From: an uncultured Pelagibacteraceae bacterium
GTDB taxonomy: Bacteria; Pseudomonadota; Alphaproteobacteria; Pelagibacterales; Pelagibacteraceae
Direction of reading: 5' to 3'
Assembly (NCBI GenBank): GCA_902526405.1
Contig: CABZKL010000010.1
Location: forward strand, 1-41,792
DNA: 41,792 bases
Shown: piece by piece, positions 1-8,363 of the stretch
How positions within the stretch are numbered: position 1 is the stretch's first letter
Layout: each line of letters opens with the position of its first letter
Notes under the pieces: generated by a model
The model's database searches: none
The model's input: only the letters and a program-made list of their open reading frames with translations
What the model was told of the DNA's origin: nothing
Made by a program: the position numbers and the translations under genes

Positions 1-1
1 T

Positions 2-157
2 CTAACTAATTCTGATGGTAAATTGATTGTAGTTGATTTACAAAATAGCAGTATTATTAAGATAGAAAAAGTTTCCTCTAACCTTGTTTCAAAGCCATTT
101 ATATTTAATAATAATTTATTTTTGGTCAGAAATGGATCTATCATCCAGTATAATTAA
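2..157 (+). CDS. C-terminal end of a CDS truncated by the window edge; possibly beta-propeller/BamB-like
   Basis: Open frame from base 2 to TAA at 155-157, translating LTNSDGKLIVVDLQNSSIIKIEKVSSNLVSKPFIFNNNLFLVRNGSIIQYN*; resembles the repeated strands of PQQ-type propellers. Confidence 0.5.
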   Translation, partial: LTNSDGKLIVVDLQNSSIIKIEKVSSNLVSKPFIFNNNLFLVRNGSIIQYN

Positions 158-159
158 AC

Positions 160-588
160 ATGATCTTAAAATTTTTAGAAAAGATCGGAAGAAAAAAAGT
201 TGTACTTGATAGAGGTCCTTCTCATCCTAAGTTTGATGAAGCAAAGCCTTGGATGAACCGGTATTATGTTTTAATGAGACATAGACCAAAGTGGTTTCCT
301 TTCAATATATTAATTCATGAGATGCTAGCTGATGACCACGGTGATGGTGTGCATAATCACACTTTTCCTTATATCACAATAGTTTTAAGAGACGGTTATT
401 GGGAGACTTTGAGTACAGGAAAATTCTGGAGACCACCTGGTTATATTGGCTTTAGATCAGCAAATAATTTGCATCGAGTGGATCTTAACCCAGGAACAAG
501 ACCATTAACTATATTTATTTCTGGTCCATTTGGATTACGTAGAGGACCAAGATCAGAATATGGTATTGATTTTAAAACTAAAAAATGA
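160..588 (+). CDS. Uncharacterised cupin-like protein
   Basis: 142 aa ORF; HNHTFPYITIVLRDGYWE and a later HRV suggest a cupin-type metal site; stop overlaps the next start (ATGA). Confidence 0.6.
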   Translation: MILKFLEKIGRKKVVLDRGPSHPKFDEAKPWMNRYYVLMRHRPKWFPFNILIHEMLADDHGDGVHNHTFPYITIVLRDGYWETLSTGKFWRPPGYIGFRSANNLHRVDLNPGTRPLTIFISGPFGLRRGPRSEYGIDFKTKK

Positions 589-1637
589 ATTTAGAAAATC
601 TTTTCCAAAATTTTTGTAAAAAAAATAATTTAGAAATCAATTCTTATCAATTAACTGTTATTGACGAATTAAAAAGTTATTATAAATTAAATTTTAATAA
701 ATCAATATTAAATAAATTTTTTTCAAAAAAAATTTCAAGACTAGCTTTTTATTTACATGGAGATGTTGGTGTTGGAAAAACAATGATCTTAAATTTTTTT
801 TTTGATTTAGTTGAAGAAAAAAAATTAAGACAACACTTTAATGAGTTTATGCTAAGCTTTCATGATTTTGCACATGAAAGAAAGGAAAATAATGAGGAAA
901 ATATAATCAACCAATTTGTAAAAGATTTAAAATCTAAAACTAAATTAATTTATTTTGATGAGTTTCAAGTAACCAATATTGTTGATGCGATGATTTTAGG
1001 AAAATTATTTGAGCAAATATTTAAAGAAAATATTAAAATTATTTTAACGTCTAACACAAAAATTTCTGAACTTTATAAAGACGGACTTCAAAGAGATCAG
1101 TTTGAACCTTTTATAAAAATTATGGAGAAACATTCTGTTGAACTTGGGCTCAAAATAGAAGACGATTACAGAAAATCAAATGAAAATCAAAAACAAAGAT
1201 ATTTTTACCCTCTCAATCAAGAGACTAATTTTAAAATAAATAAATTTTTTAGAACTATCACAAAAGATAAAAATCATTTATCAAAAATAATTAACGTAAA
1301 GGGAAGAGATTTTAAAATAGAACATTTTTATGAAGGAGTAGCTAGATTTAATTTTGATGACCTATGTAATCGAAACCTTGGTGCTGAAGATTATTTAGAG
1401 ATAATTAAAAATTGTAAATTTGTTACTCTTGATAATATTCCACAATTTAATGATATTAATTCTAATCAACAACAGCGATTTATAACTTTAATAGATGTTA
1501 TATATGATAAAAATATTCCTTTGGCTGTTACCGCTGATCAAAATATAGATCAATTTACATCATCAAGATTATTAGAAAACCCATTTAAACGAACTATCAG
1601 TCGATTATATGAATTAACCTCTTTAGAAAAAAATTAA
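585..1637 (+). CDS. zapE: AFG1/ZapE-like ATPase
   Basis: 350 aa; Walker A HGDVGVGKT, Walker B LIYFDEFQVTNIVDAMIL typical of AFG1/ZapE. Confidence 0.85.
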   Translation: MNLENLFQNFCKKNNLEINSYQLTVIDELKSYYKLNFNKSILNKFFSKKISRLAFYLHGDVGVGKTMILNFFFDLVEEKKLRQHFNEFMLSFHDFAHERKENNEENIINQFVKDLKSKTKLIYFDEFQVTNIVDAMILGKLFEQIFKENIKIILTSNTKISELYKDGLQRDQFEPFIKIMEKHSVELGLKIEDDYRKSNENQKQRYFYPLNQETNFKINKFFRTITKDKNHLSKIINVKGRDFKIEHFYEGVARFNFDDLCNRNLGAEDYLEIIKNCKFVTLDNIPQFNDINSNQQQRFITLIDVIYDKNIPLAVTADQNIDQFTSSRLLENPFKRTISRLYELTSLEKN

Positions 1638-2056
1638 TGAAGCAAGAGTTCTTTTATCTTAAAATAAGTACTAATGGTCAAAGGTTGTATAAATTTACTG
1701 ATCAGACAATTCAGTGGATTAACAATAATAAATTTAAAAATGGGATACTTAATTTGAGTATTCAACATACTAGTGCATCCCTAATTGTTCAAGAAAATGC
1801 AGATCCAGATGTTCAAACAGATTTAATAAATTATTTTAATAAACTTGTGCCTATGAACAATAAATTGTACATACACACAACTGAGGGTAAAGATGATATG
1901 CCTGCACATATAAAATCTACATTAACAAACAGTCAAATTTCTCTTAGTGTTAAAGAAACTGAATTATTGCTTGGAACTTGGCAGGGCTTATATTTATTTG
2001 AACATCGTTTAAAGCCACAAAATAGAACAATTATTCACCATTTTATTGGTGAATAG
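1637..2056 (+). CDS. YjbQ/UPF0047 family protein
   Basis: 139 aa; LNLSIQHTSASLIVQENADPDVQTDL and GTWQGLYLFEHR motifs of the family. Confidence 0.88.
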   Translation: MKQEFFYLKISTNGQRLYKFTDQTIQWINNNKFKNGILNLSIQHTSASLIVQENADPDVQTDLINYFNKLVPMNNKLYIHTTEGKDDMPAHIKSTLTNSQISLSVKETELLLGTWQGLYLFEHRLKPQNRTIIHHFIGE

Positions 2057-2061
2057 AGCAT

Positions 2062-3480
2062 TTATTTCTTAAGTGATTGAAAAGCCTCTAAAGCAGCAGC
2101 TCTTGCTTTTTCGTGGATTACAATAGGTTTAGGATAATCTTTCCCTATTATAGTCTTTATTGCTTCTTGATATTTGTGTTCCATTTCCCAAGGTTTATGG
2201 ATGAATTTATTAGGCACTTTATTTAATTCTGGAACCCATTTCTTCACATACAAACCTTCTTTATCAAATTTTTCACCCTGTAAAATCGGATTAAATATTC
2301 TAAAATAAGGTGCAGCATCAGCTCCGCAACCAGCAACCCATTGCCATTGAGCTACGTTATTTGCTTTATTAAAATCTAATAAGCAATTTCTGAAATGTTT
2401 TTCACCCTCAGTCCAATTAATTCTTAAATGCTTAACCAAAAAAGAACCAACTACCATTCTAATTCTGTTATGCATCCATCCAGTTTCATATAACTCTCTC
2501 ATTCCAGCATCTACAATAGGATAGCCTGTCATTCCCGATTTCCATGCTTTTAGAAGCTTTTCGTTTTTTACCCAAGGAAATCGATCAAATTCTTTTCTAT
2601 AATTACCTTTTAAAAATTCTGGAAAATAATTAATTAAACTATGTGAAAACTCACGCCAACCTAACTCATTGATATATTTTCTGTAGCCAATTCCTTTAGA
2701 TTTAATTTCATTACACTTTTGCCAAATAGTGCTTACATGAATTTGACCGTGTTTAATATAAGGAGACAATTTTGATGTCCCTTCAACCGATGGATAATCT
2801 CTAGCCGTTCCATAATCTTTAATTCTTTTATCAATTAAAGTATTAAGAACTTTTTTTGAGTCACTTTCTGAAACTTTCCAATGTCCTTCAAATTTTTTAT
2901 ACCAATTCTTTTTAGGCAAAATATCTTTAGGCTCAATACAATTCTCGAAAACTGTGATTGACTTTGTCTTTTTTTTTACAATATAATTTTTACTTGGAGG
3001 TAAACTTAAATATTTTTGTTCAGCATTTCTCCAAAATGGACTAAATACTTTAAAGGGTGTTCCATCATTTTTAGTTACTTCTTGAAATTCGTTTAAAATA
3101 TTTCCTTTAAAATATTTAAACTGAACTTCATTTTTTAAAAAAGCATCCCTAATTTTTTTACCTTTAGCAATTACATCTGGTTCGTATATTTTATTCCAAT
3201 AAACTGAAATGTTGTCTTTTTTTTTTATCTTTGATAACACATCTAGCTCATCCCCCTCTAATATTTGAAGATTTATTTTATATTTAGATAATTCTGATTT
3301 AAATTCTTTTAAAGATTTATAAAGCCACCATTTTTGTGCTTCTCGTTTTTTATCAAAATCAGTTTTGTTATAAATAAATAATCCAATAACATTATCATGA
3401 TTTTGACTAGCAAAAGAAAGTGCTGGATTATGTTCAATTCTAAAATCTTCCCTGATCCAAAATATTGCATTTTTTGTCAT
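2062..3480 (-). CDS. Deoxyribodipyrimidine photolyase / cryptochrome family
   Basis: MTKNAIFWIREDFRIEHNPAL N-terminus; GMTGYPIVDAGMRELYETGWMHNRIRMVVGSFLVKHLRINW FAD-binding motif. Start placed at the internal ATG 3480 rather than ORF start 3537, which would overlap the upstream gene. Confidence 0.9.
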   Translation of the reverse strand: MTKNAIFWIREDFRIEHNPALSFASQNHDNVIGLFIYNKTDFDKKREAQKWWLYKSLKEFKSELSKYKINLQILEGDELDVLSKIKKKDNISVYWNKIYEPDVIAKGKKIRDAFLKNEVQFKYFKGNILNEFQEVTKNDGTPFKVFSPFWRNAEQKYLSLPPSKNYIVKKKTKSITVFENCIEPKDILPKKNWYKKFEGHWKVSESDSKKVLNTLIDKRIKDYGTARDYPSVEGTSKLSPYIKHGQIHVSTIWQKCNEIKSKGIGYRKYINELGWREFSHSLINYFPEFLKGNYRKEFDRFPWVKNEKLLKAWKSGMTGYPIVDAGMRELYETGWMHNRIRMVVGSFLVKHLRINWTEGEKHFRNCLLDFNKANNVAQWQWVAGCGADAAPYFRIFNPILQGEKFDKEGLYVKKWVPELNKVPNKFIHKPWEMEHKYQEAIKTIIGKDYPKPIVIHEKARAAALEAFQSLKK

Positions 3481-3487
3481 GTGTATT

Positions 3488-4621
3488 TTATTTTCTTCCT
3501 TTAGATAGCAGTTGTTTGTAAAGTTTAACATCTGCATTACCTTCGCATCCTATTACCAAAACATTAGATTTTTCGTTTAGTTCAACGAGTTTTTTAGTCT
3601 TATAATTATTACAAACACCAATCAGGCTTATAATTCCAGGTGTAGAGCACTCTCCACCAATTATTGAATTTTTGCTGAGCTTTTTGTCTTTAAGCATTGC
3701 TACAGTTTTGGCAACATTCCGATCACTTACAGATACACAACAATTGCTTGCTTTTTTTAATATTTGCCAAGGAAGATATGACATTTCATTACATGACATA
3801 CCGCCCATGATACTTTCTTTTTTAATCTTAATTTTTATAAGTCTATTAATTTTAATGCTCTGAAGTACACAATCAGCTCTATCAGGCTCAACAATTATAA
3901 TTTTTGGAATTCTTTTAAAATATTTTGCGACACCAGCAACAACACCAGCAGCCATGCCCCCGACGCCAGCTTGCAAAAAAATATGGGTTATATATTGATT
4001 AGTTTGTTTAGATATTTCTCTTATCATTATGGAATATCCCGCCATTGTAAGTTGAGGAACTAATTTGTAATCTGTTGTCGCAACATCTTGAACAATTTTC
4101 CAATTATTTTTTTTCGATAACTTTTTACATTCATTAAGTGAGTTTTCGTAATCTCCTTTAACTCTTATAACTTCAGCTCCAAATTTTTTAATTTCATTAA
4201 CTCTTGAATCACTTACGTATTGACTAACAAAGATTTTACATTTTAAACCTAATCTTTTTGCGCCCCATGCAACAGATCTTCCATGGTTTCCAGCAGTCGC
4301 TGAGGAAATAATTATATTTTTTTTTCCTTTAGATATTCTTTCAACAGCATATGCTCCCCCTAATGCTTTAAAGGATTTTAAATGAAATCTTTTGGACTCA
4401 TCTTTATAAAAAATATTATTAACTTTTAAATTTTTTTGTAATTTATCAAGTTTAATTAAGGGTGTAGCCTTATAATTTTTCCATCTAGAAATTGATTTAA
4501 AAGCATTTGTCAATAACAAAGAGGGGACAAATCTTAAAACATAATTTCTTTTAAAACTGAAATTATTATTTTTTAAAGATTTTGTTAGCGCCCAGTTTTT
4601 AATACTTTTTAAACTCTTCAC
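3488..4621 (-). CDS. PLP-dependent ammonia-lyase, diaminopropionate ammonia-lyase-like
   Basis: 377 aa; KDESKRFHLKSFKALGGAYAV (PLP lysine), SSATAGNHGRSVAWGA, GVGGMAAGV; fold type II. Confidence 0.75.
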   Translation of the reverse strand: MKSLKSIKNWALTKSLKNNNFSFKRNYVLRFVPSLLLTNAFKSISRWKNYKATPLIKLDKLQKNLKVNNIFYKDESKRFHLKSFKALGGAYAVERISKGKKNIIISSATAGNHGRSVAWGAKRLGLKCKIFVSQYVSDSRVNEIKKFGAEVIRVKGDYENSLNECKKLSKKNNWKIVQDVATTDYKLVPQLTMAGYSIMIREISKQTNQYITHIFLQAGVGGMAAGVVAGVAKYFKRIPKIIIVEPDRADCVLQSIKINRLIKIKIKKESIMGGMSCNEMSYLPWQILKKASNCCVSVSDRNVAKTVAMLKDKKLSKNSIIGGECSTPGIISLIGVCNNYKTKKLVELNEKSNVLVIGCEGNADVKLYKQLLSKGRK

Positions 4622-4622
4622 T

Positions 4623-5948
4623 TTAACAGTCTAGAGTATTTTGTCTTTCCCATTGCGTTACAGGTTTGGACTTATCGAAATTTTCTTTATTATCAAATTC
4701 ATTAATTTCCGATTTTCTAAGTTTTATATAACTATTAATTGTTTCTTTTCCAAAAGCTTCATTCATTTTCTTATTATTTTTTAAAAGTTCTAGTGAGTCT
4801 TGAAGTTCATTTGGTAATTTAGGTAAATTAGGATATTTTTTGTAATCTGTGTACATATTACAAGTAAGAGGCTCTCCTGGATCAATTTTATTTTTTAATC
4901 CATATAGCCCAGCAGCTAATACACTTGCTTGTAATAAATATGGATTTGCAGATCCATCCATTAATCTTAGTTCAAATCTACCAGGATCTGGAATTCTTAT
5001 CATATGTGTTCTGTTATTGCCTGTATAAGATATACTACTTGGTGACCATGATGCCCCAGATTTTGTTGGAGGTGCGTTAATTCTTCTATAGCTATTAATT
5101 GTTGGATTGAAGAAAGCAGATAGGGATGAAGCATTTTTAATTACTCCACCTAAAAAATTATAAGCCATTTTACTAAGTCCAAACTTGTCTGATTTATCTA
5201 AAAATTTATTTTTCTTTCCATCCCAAACTGATACATGGGCATGACAGCCATTACCTGTGAGGTTTTCAAATGGTTTGGGCATAAAAGTTGCTCTCAAACC
5301 ATGTTTTTCAGCTATGGTTTTTACCATATATTTGAAAAATGTGTGTCTATCAGCTGTTTTTAGACAATCATCATAGTCCCAATTCATTTCAAATTGTCCA
5401 TTAGCGTCTTCATGATCATTTTGATAAGGACCCCATCCCATCTCAATCATGCAATCACAAATTTCTTTAATTAAATCATATCTCCGCATTAACGCCGATT
5501 GGTCATAACAAGGTTTAGATTGAGTATCTCTTACATCAGCAATAGAATTTCCATCAGGTGAGATTAAAAAGTATTCACACTCTACACCTGATTTCATTGT
5601 TAAATTTTGTTTTTTTAATTTCTTAATTTGATTCTTTAACATTACTCTTGGAGAGGCTTCTACAGGTTTACCGTTCATCCATAAGTCTGATGCAAGCCAT
5701 GCAACCTCTTTATTCCAAGGTAATTGAATAAGACTGTCTGGGTCTGGAATACCAAACATATCACTATCTGCGGGAGACATATCTAGCCAAGCCGCAAAAC
5801 CAGCAAATCCTGCTCCTGCAGTCTGCATTTCTTTAATAGCATGCGCTGGAACTAGTTTTGATCTGAGTACGCCAAAAAGATCAACAAAGCTTATTAAGAA
5901 ATATTTTATTTTTTTTTGTTTTGCTATCTTGAATAAGTTTTTAGCCAT
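4623..5948 (-). CDS. gmaS: Glutamine synthetase-family enzyme, probable gamma-glutamylmethylamide synthetase (type III glutamate-ammonia ligase-like)
   Basis: 441 aa GS catalytic motifs (MKSGVECEYFLI, NDHEDANGQFEMNW, GNGCHAHVSVWDG, NNRTHMIRIPDPGRFELRLMDGSANPYL); MGAGFAGFAAWLD-type N-terminus of the GlnT/GmaS group; methylamine gene context. Confidence 0.75.
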   Translation of the reverse strand: MAKNLFKIAKQKKIKYFLISFVDLFGVLRSKLVPAHAIKEMQTAGAGFAGFAAWLDMSPADSDMFGIPDPDSLIQLPWNKEVAWLASDLWMNGKPVEASPRVMLKNQIKKLKKQNLTMKSGVECEYFLISPDGNSIADVRDTQSKPCYDQSALMRRYDLIKEICDCMIEMGWGPYQNDHEDANGQFEMNWDYDDCLKTADRHTFFKYMVKTIAEKHGLRATFMPKPFENLTGNGCHAHVSVWDGKKNKFLDKSDKFGLSKMAYNFLGGVIKNASSLSAFFNPTINSYRRINAPPTKSGASWSPSSISYTGNNRTHMIRIPDPGRFELRLMDGSANPYLLQASVLAAGLYGLKNKIDPGEPLTCNMYTDYKKYPNLPKLPNELQDSLELLKNNKKMNEAFGKETINSYIKLRKSEINEFDNKENFDKSKPVTQWERQNTLDC

Positions 5949-5965
5949 TACCTAGGCTATCACAA

Positions 5966-6118
5966 TTATTTAAAAAATGAAAAGATAGTTTCCTTATATA
6001 AAATAAAATTTACAACTACTATTAAGATAATTGCGAGAATTACACCATACTTTGCTTTTGGAAAAGCAACCCCTCTCATTTTCGTTGGTCTTAGCTCTTC
6101 ATTTTTATCTTCACTCAT
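5966..6118 (-). CDS. Small single-TM membrane protein
   Basis: 50 aa MSEDKNEELRPTKMRGVAFPKAKYGVILAIILIVVVNFILYKETIFSFFK. The listed ORF to 6184 runs through a terminator hairpin, so the internal ATG at 6118 is preferred. Confidence 0.55.
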   Translation of the reverse strand: MSEDKNEELRPTKMRGVAFPKAKYGVILAIILIVVVNFILYKETIFSFFK

Positions 6119-6132
6119 TATAATAAGATTAT

Positions 6133-6163
6133 AAAAAAAGGGCGCTACATTCAAGTAGCGCCC
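6133..6163 (-). terminator. Rho-independent terminator downstream of the amt/76-aa transcript
   Basis: Perfect 9-bp stem GGGCGCTAC/GTAGCGCCC (6140-6148, 6155-6163), 6-nt loop; 7-nt T-tract on the minus strand (6139-6133). Confidence 0.85.
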
Positions 6164-6177
6164 AAATTTTCTTTTAA

Positions 6178-6408
6178 TTACCAATCGGTAATATTGCTTT
6201 TATGATCGTTTGCACCGTGTCTTTTTCTAGATAATCTATCAAGTTCTTCCCTCTCAGATTTATCTGTGATGACACTCCATCCAATCCACACAGCAATTAA
6301 CAATAGGACTAGTATAAATTCACTAGATCCTGCTCCGGGATAAACCGATCCAGCAACCTCTTCTGCAGGTTTATTTAGATGATCTATCCAGTTTGATACT
6401 GTAGCCAT
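6178..6408 (-). CDS. Small single-TM protein co-transcribed with amt
   Basis: 76 aa; TM segment FILVLLLIAVWIGWSVI; RBS-like aaggagaaaa before ATG; 11 nt after amt. Confidence 0.65.
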   Translation of the reverse strand: MATVSNWIDHLNKPAEEVAGSVYPGAGSSEFILVLLLIAVWIGWSVITDKSEREELDRLSRKRHGANDHKSNITDW

Positions 6409-6419
6409 ATTTTTCTCCT

Positions 6420-7820
6420 TTACCTGATTGCCGATGCAACTGCTTTTTCATCATCTTTTGCAGTCTCCATCATTTCGTAATCTAGTCCTGCTATCTCAAC
6501 TTCACGAGGGATTCTTAGTTTACCCATTCCGTTAAGAACTCTAGCAATTATATATCCTGGTATAAGCCCAAGAACTACGAACATTATTATTGCTCCTATG
6601 AATTGACCCAATGGATTAATTGTTGCATAGGTTGATCCATCAAACATAGCTCCAACACTATAACCCGATGAAGGATAACCATTTAAAACAAAGCCACAGA
6701 TTACAAGACCAATAAAGCCAGCATAACCATGTACAGCTACCGCCCCAACTGCATCATCAATTTTGAACTTTCGTTCAACCCAATAATGAAGTTTGTAGGA
6801 AATCACAACACCAATCATACCAATAATTAAAGCTTGAATTGGATGATATAAGTCATTTCCAGCTGATGCACATATTATACCTGCTAGTCCACTTGAGTAA
6901 GTCCAGAAAGGATCACCTTTTGCAATAACATATCCAGCTAACAATCCACCTGATAACGACATTAAGAAGTTCATAGTTATTCCACTTAATGTAGTAGGCG
7001 TTAAATAGATGTTAGTTGCAGTCCAGAATGTTACTCCTTCCATTCCATACTCTGGCCCAAGGTCATAAATTGGAACATTACATGCTGCATAAAATCCCCA
7101 GAAACCAGTATAAATTAGAAATAATCCAATAGTAACCAGCCAAGGATTTCTAGGTCCTATGTTTCTTGGTTCACCACTTGATGAGAACTTTCCAATTCTT
7201 GGTCCTAGAACCATTAGAACACCCAGTGCAAATCCACCTGCTATAGCATGAATAACACCTGACGCATAAGCATCATGATATCCTAAAAGTTTTAACATCC
7301 ACCCATCAAAGTGCCATCCCCATGAAGCATCTATCGACCAGAAAACAGATCCAATTGCAATCGCTAAAACTCCGAATGCAAAAGTTGTTATTCTTTCGAT
7401 GATAGCCCCAGAAACGATAGAAGCAGCAGTCCATGAAAATAATAAGAACGCCGCCCAGAAAACGCCCATAATATGATCGTTTAGATTTACTGCCATAAGA
7501 GCATTAGTTGGATTAGCAAGATCATTTCCTCCAAATCCACCACTTAAAACGAGTCCGGTGCTTTCTGTCATTATTGATGGAGCTAGTCCAGGTCCAGTTG
7601 GAAAAGCCCAATAAATCCACCAACCAAATAAAAACCATGTTACTGTTACCAAAGGTATAAGCATTGTGTTTTTCATTAAGGTATGTTGGTGGTGTTTGTA
7701 TCTTGATGCTCCAACTTCGTACATACAGAAACCGACGTGAATTAAAAACATCAGTACTACTGTTACCCAGTAGTAAAATTCTGTAAATATAGTTGTAAGA
7801 GCACCTAACTGATCAGTCAT
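6420..7820 (-). CDS. amt: Ammonium transporter (Amt family)
   Basis: 466 aa, multiple TM; GFGGNDLANPTNALMAVN, DDAVGAVAVHGYAGFIGLV motif. Confidence 0.88.
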   Translation of the reverse strand: MTDQLGALTTIFTEFYYWVTVVLMFLIHVGFCMYEVGASRYKHHQHTLMKNTMLIPLVTVTWFLFGWWIYWAFPTGPGLAPSIMTESTGLVLSGGFGGNDLANPTNALMAVNLNDHIMGVFWAAFLLFSWTAASIVSGAIIERITTFAFGVLAIAIGSVFWSIDASWGWHFDGWMLKLLGYHDAYASGVIHAIAGGFALGVLMVLGPRIGKFSSSGEPRNIGPRNPWLVTIGLFLIYTGFWGFYAACNVPIYDLGPEYGMEGVTFWTATNIYLTPTTLSGITMNFLMSLSGGLLAGYVIAKGDPFWTYSSGLAGIICASAGNDLYHPIQALIIGMIGVVISYKLHYWVERKFKIDDAVGAVAVHGYAGFIGLVICGFVLNGYPSSGYSVGAMFDGSTYATINPLGQFIGAIIMFVVLGLIPGYIIARVLNGMGKLRIPREVEIAGLDYEMMETAKDDEKAVASAIR

Positions 7821-7944
7821 TTTTTACCCCCATATTTGTTTAAGAAATCTTATGAAATTTTTAAAGGTGTTACAAACAAAACAATATTTAAAAACCTACT
7901 CTGGACAATAGATTTTAAAATAAAATCAACTCTTGATTGTGGTC

Positions 7945-8355
7945 TTAAAATTTTAAATAGGCTTTTTTAAGATCAACTAGTGGATGTTTAGGAGACATTT
8001 GAAACTTAACTAAGAGCTCTCTAGCTATCATATCTCGATCTTGTTGGTTATTAGGTAGTTTAATGGATTTTGGAATAGTAACCCATCCGTTAGCATTCCT
8101 ACAAAATACGGCAGGTCTATCATCTTCATAACCCATATGAACATCCTCAAGCCAATTCAAATCATCCCATCCCATAGCTTCAATATATTTTTTTAAAAAA
8201 GGAGTAATCTTTGAATAATCAGGCAAAAGATTAACGTCATATCGATAACCAATTGTTTGGCCAATCATCTTTTCTCTTGCAGTTTCTTTTTTCTTACCTA
8301 ACTGACCAACTACTTGTTTTTTTTTTGATGTTTTTTTTACTTTTTTCTTAGCCAT
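7945..8355 (-). CDS. Conserved-looking hypothetical protein with a lysine-rich N-terminus
   Basis: 136 aa, same operon between mgsC-like gene and amt; 8 nt after the upstream stop. Confidence 0.7.
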   Translation of the reverse strand: MAKKKVKKTSKKKQVVGQLGKKKETAREKMIGQTIGYRYDVNLLPDYSKITPFLKKYIEAMGWDDLNWLEDVHMGYEDDRPAVFCRNANGWVTIPKSIKLPNNQQDRDMIARELLVKFQMSPKHPLVDLKKAYLKF

Positions 8356-8363
8356 ATTTACAC

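Noticed and set aside
3672-3863. Plus-strand 63-aa hydrophobic ORF
   Set aside because: Antisense to the PLP lyase; shadow ORF.
7821-7944. Possible riboswitch or NtrC/sigma54 site upstream of amt
   Set aside because: 124-nt AT-rich spacer; I could not find a convincing stem structure or TGGC-N-TTGC element.
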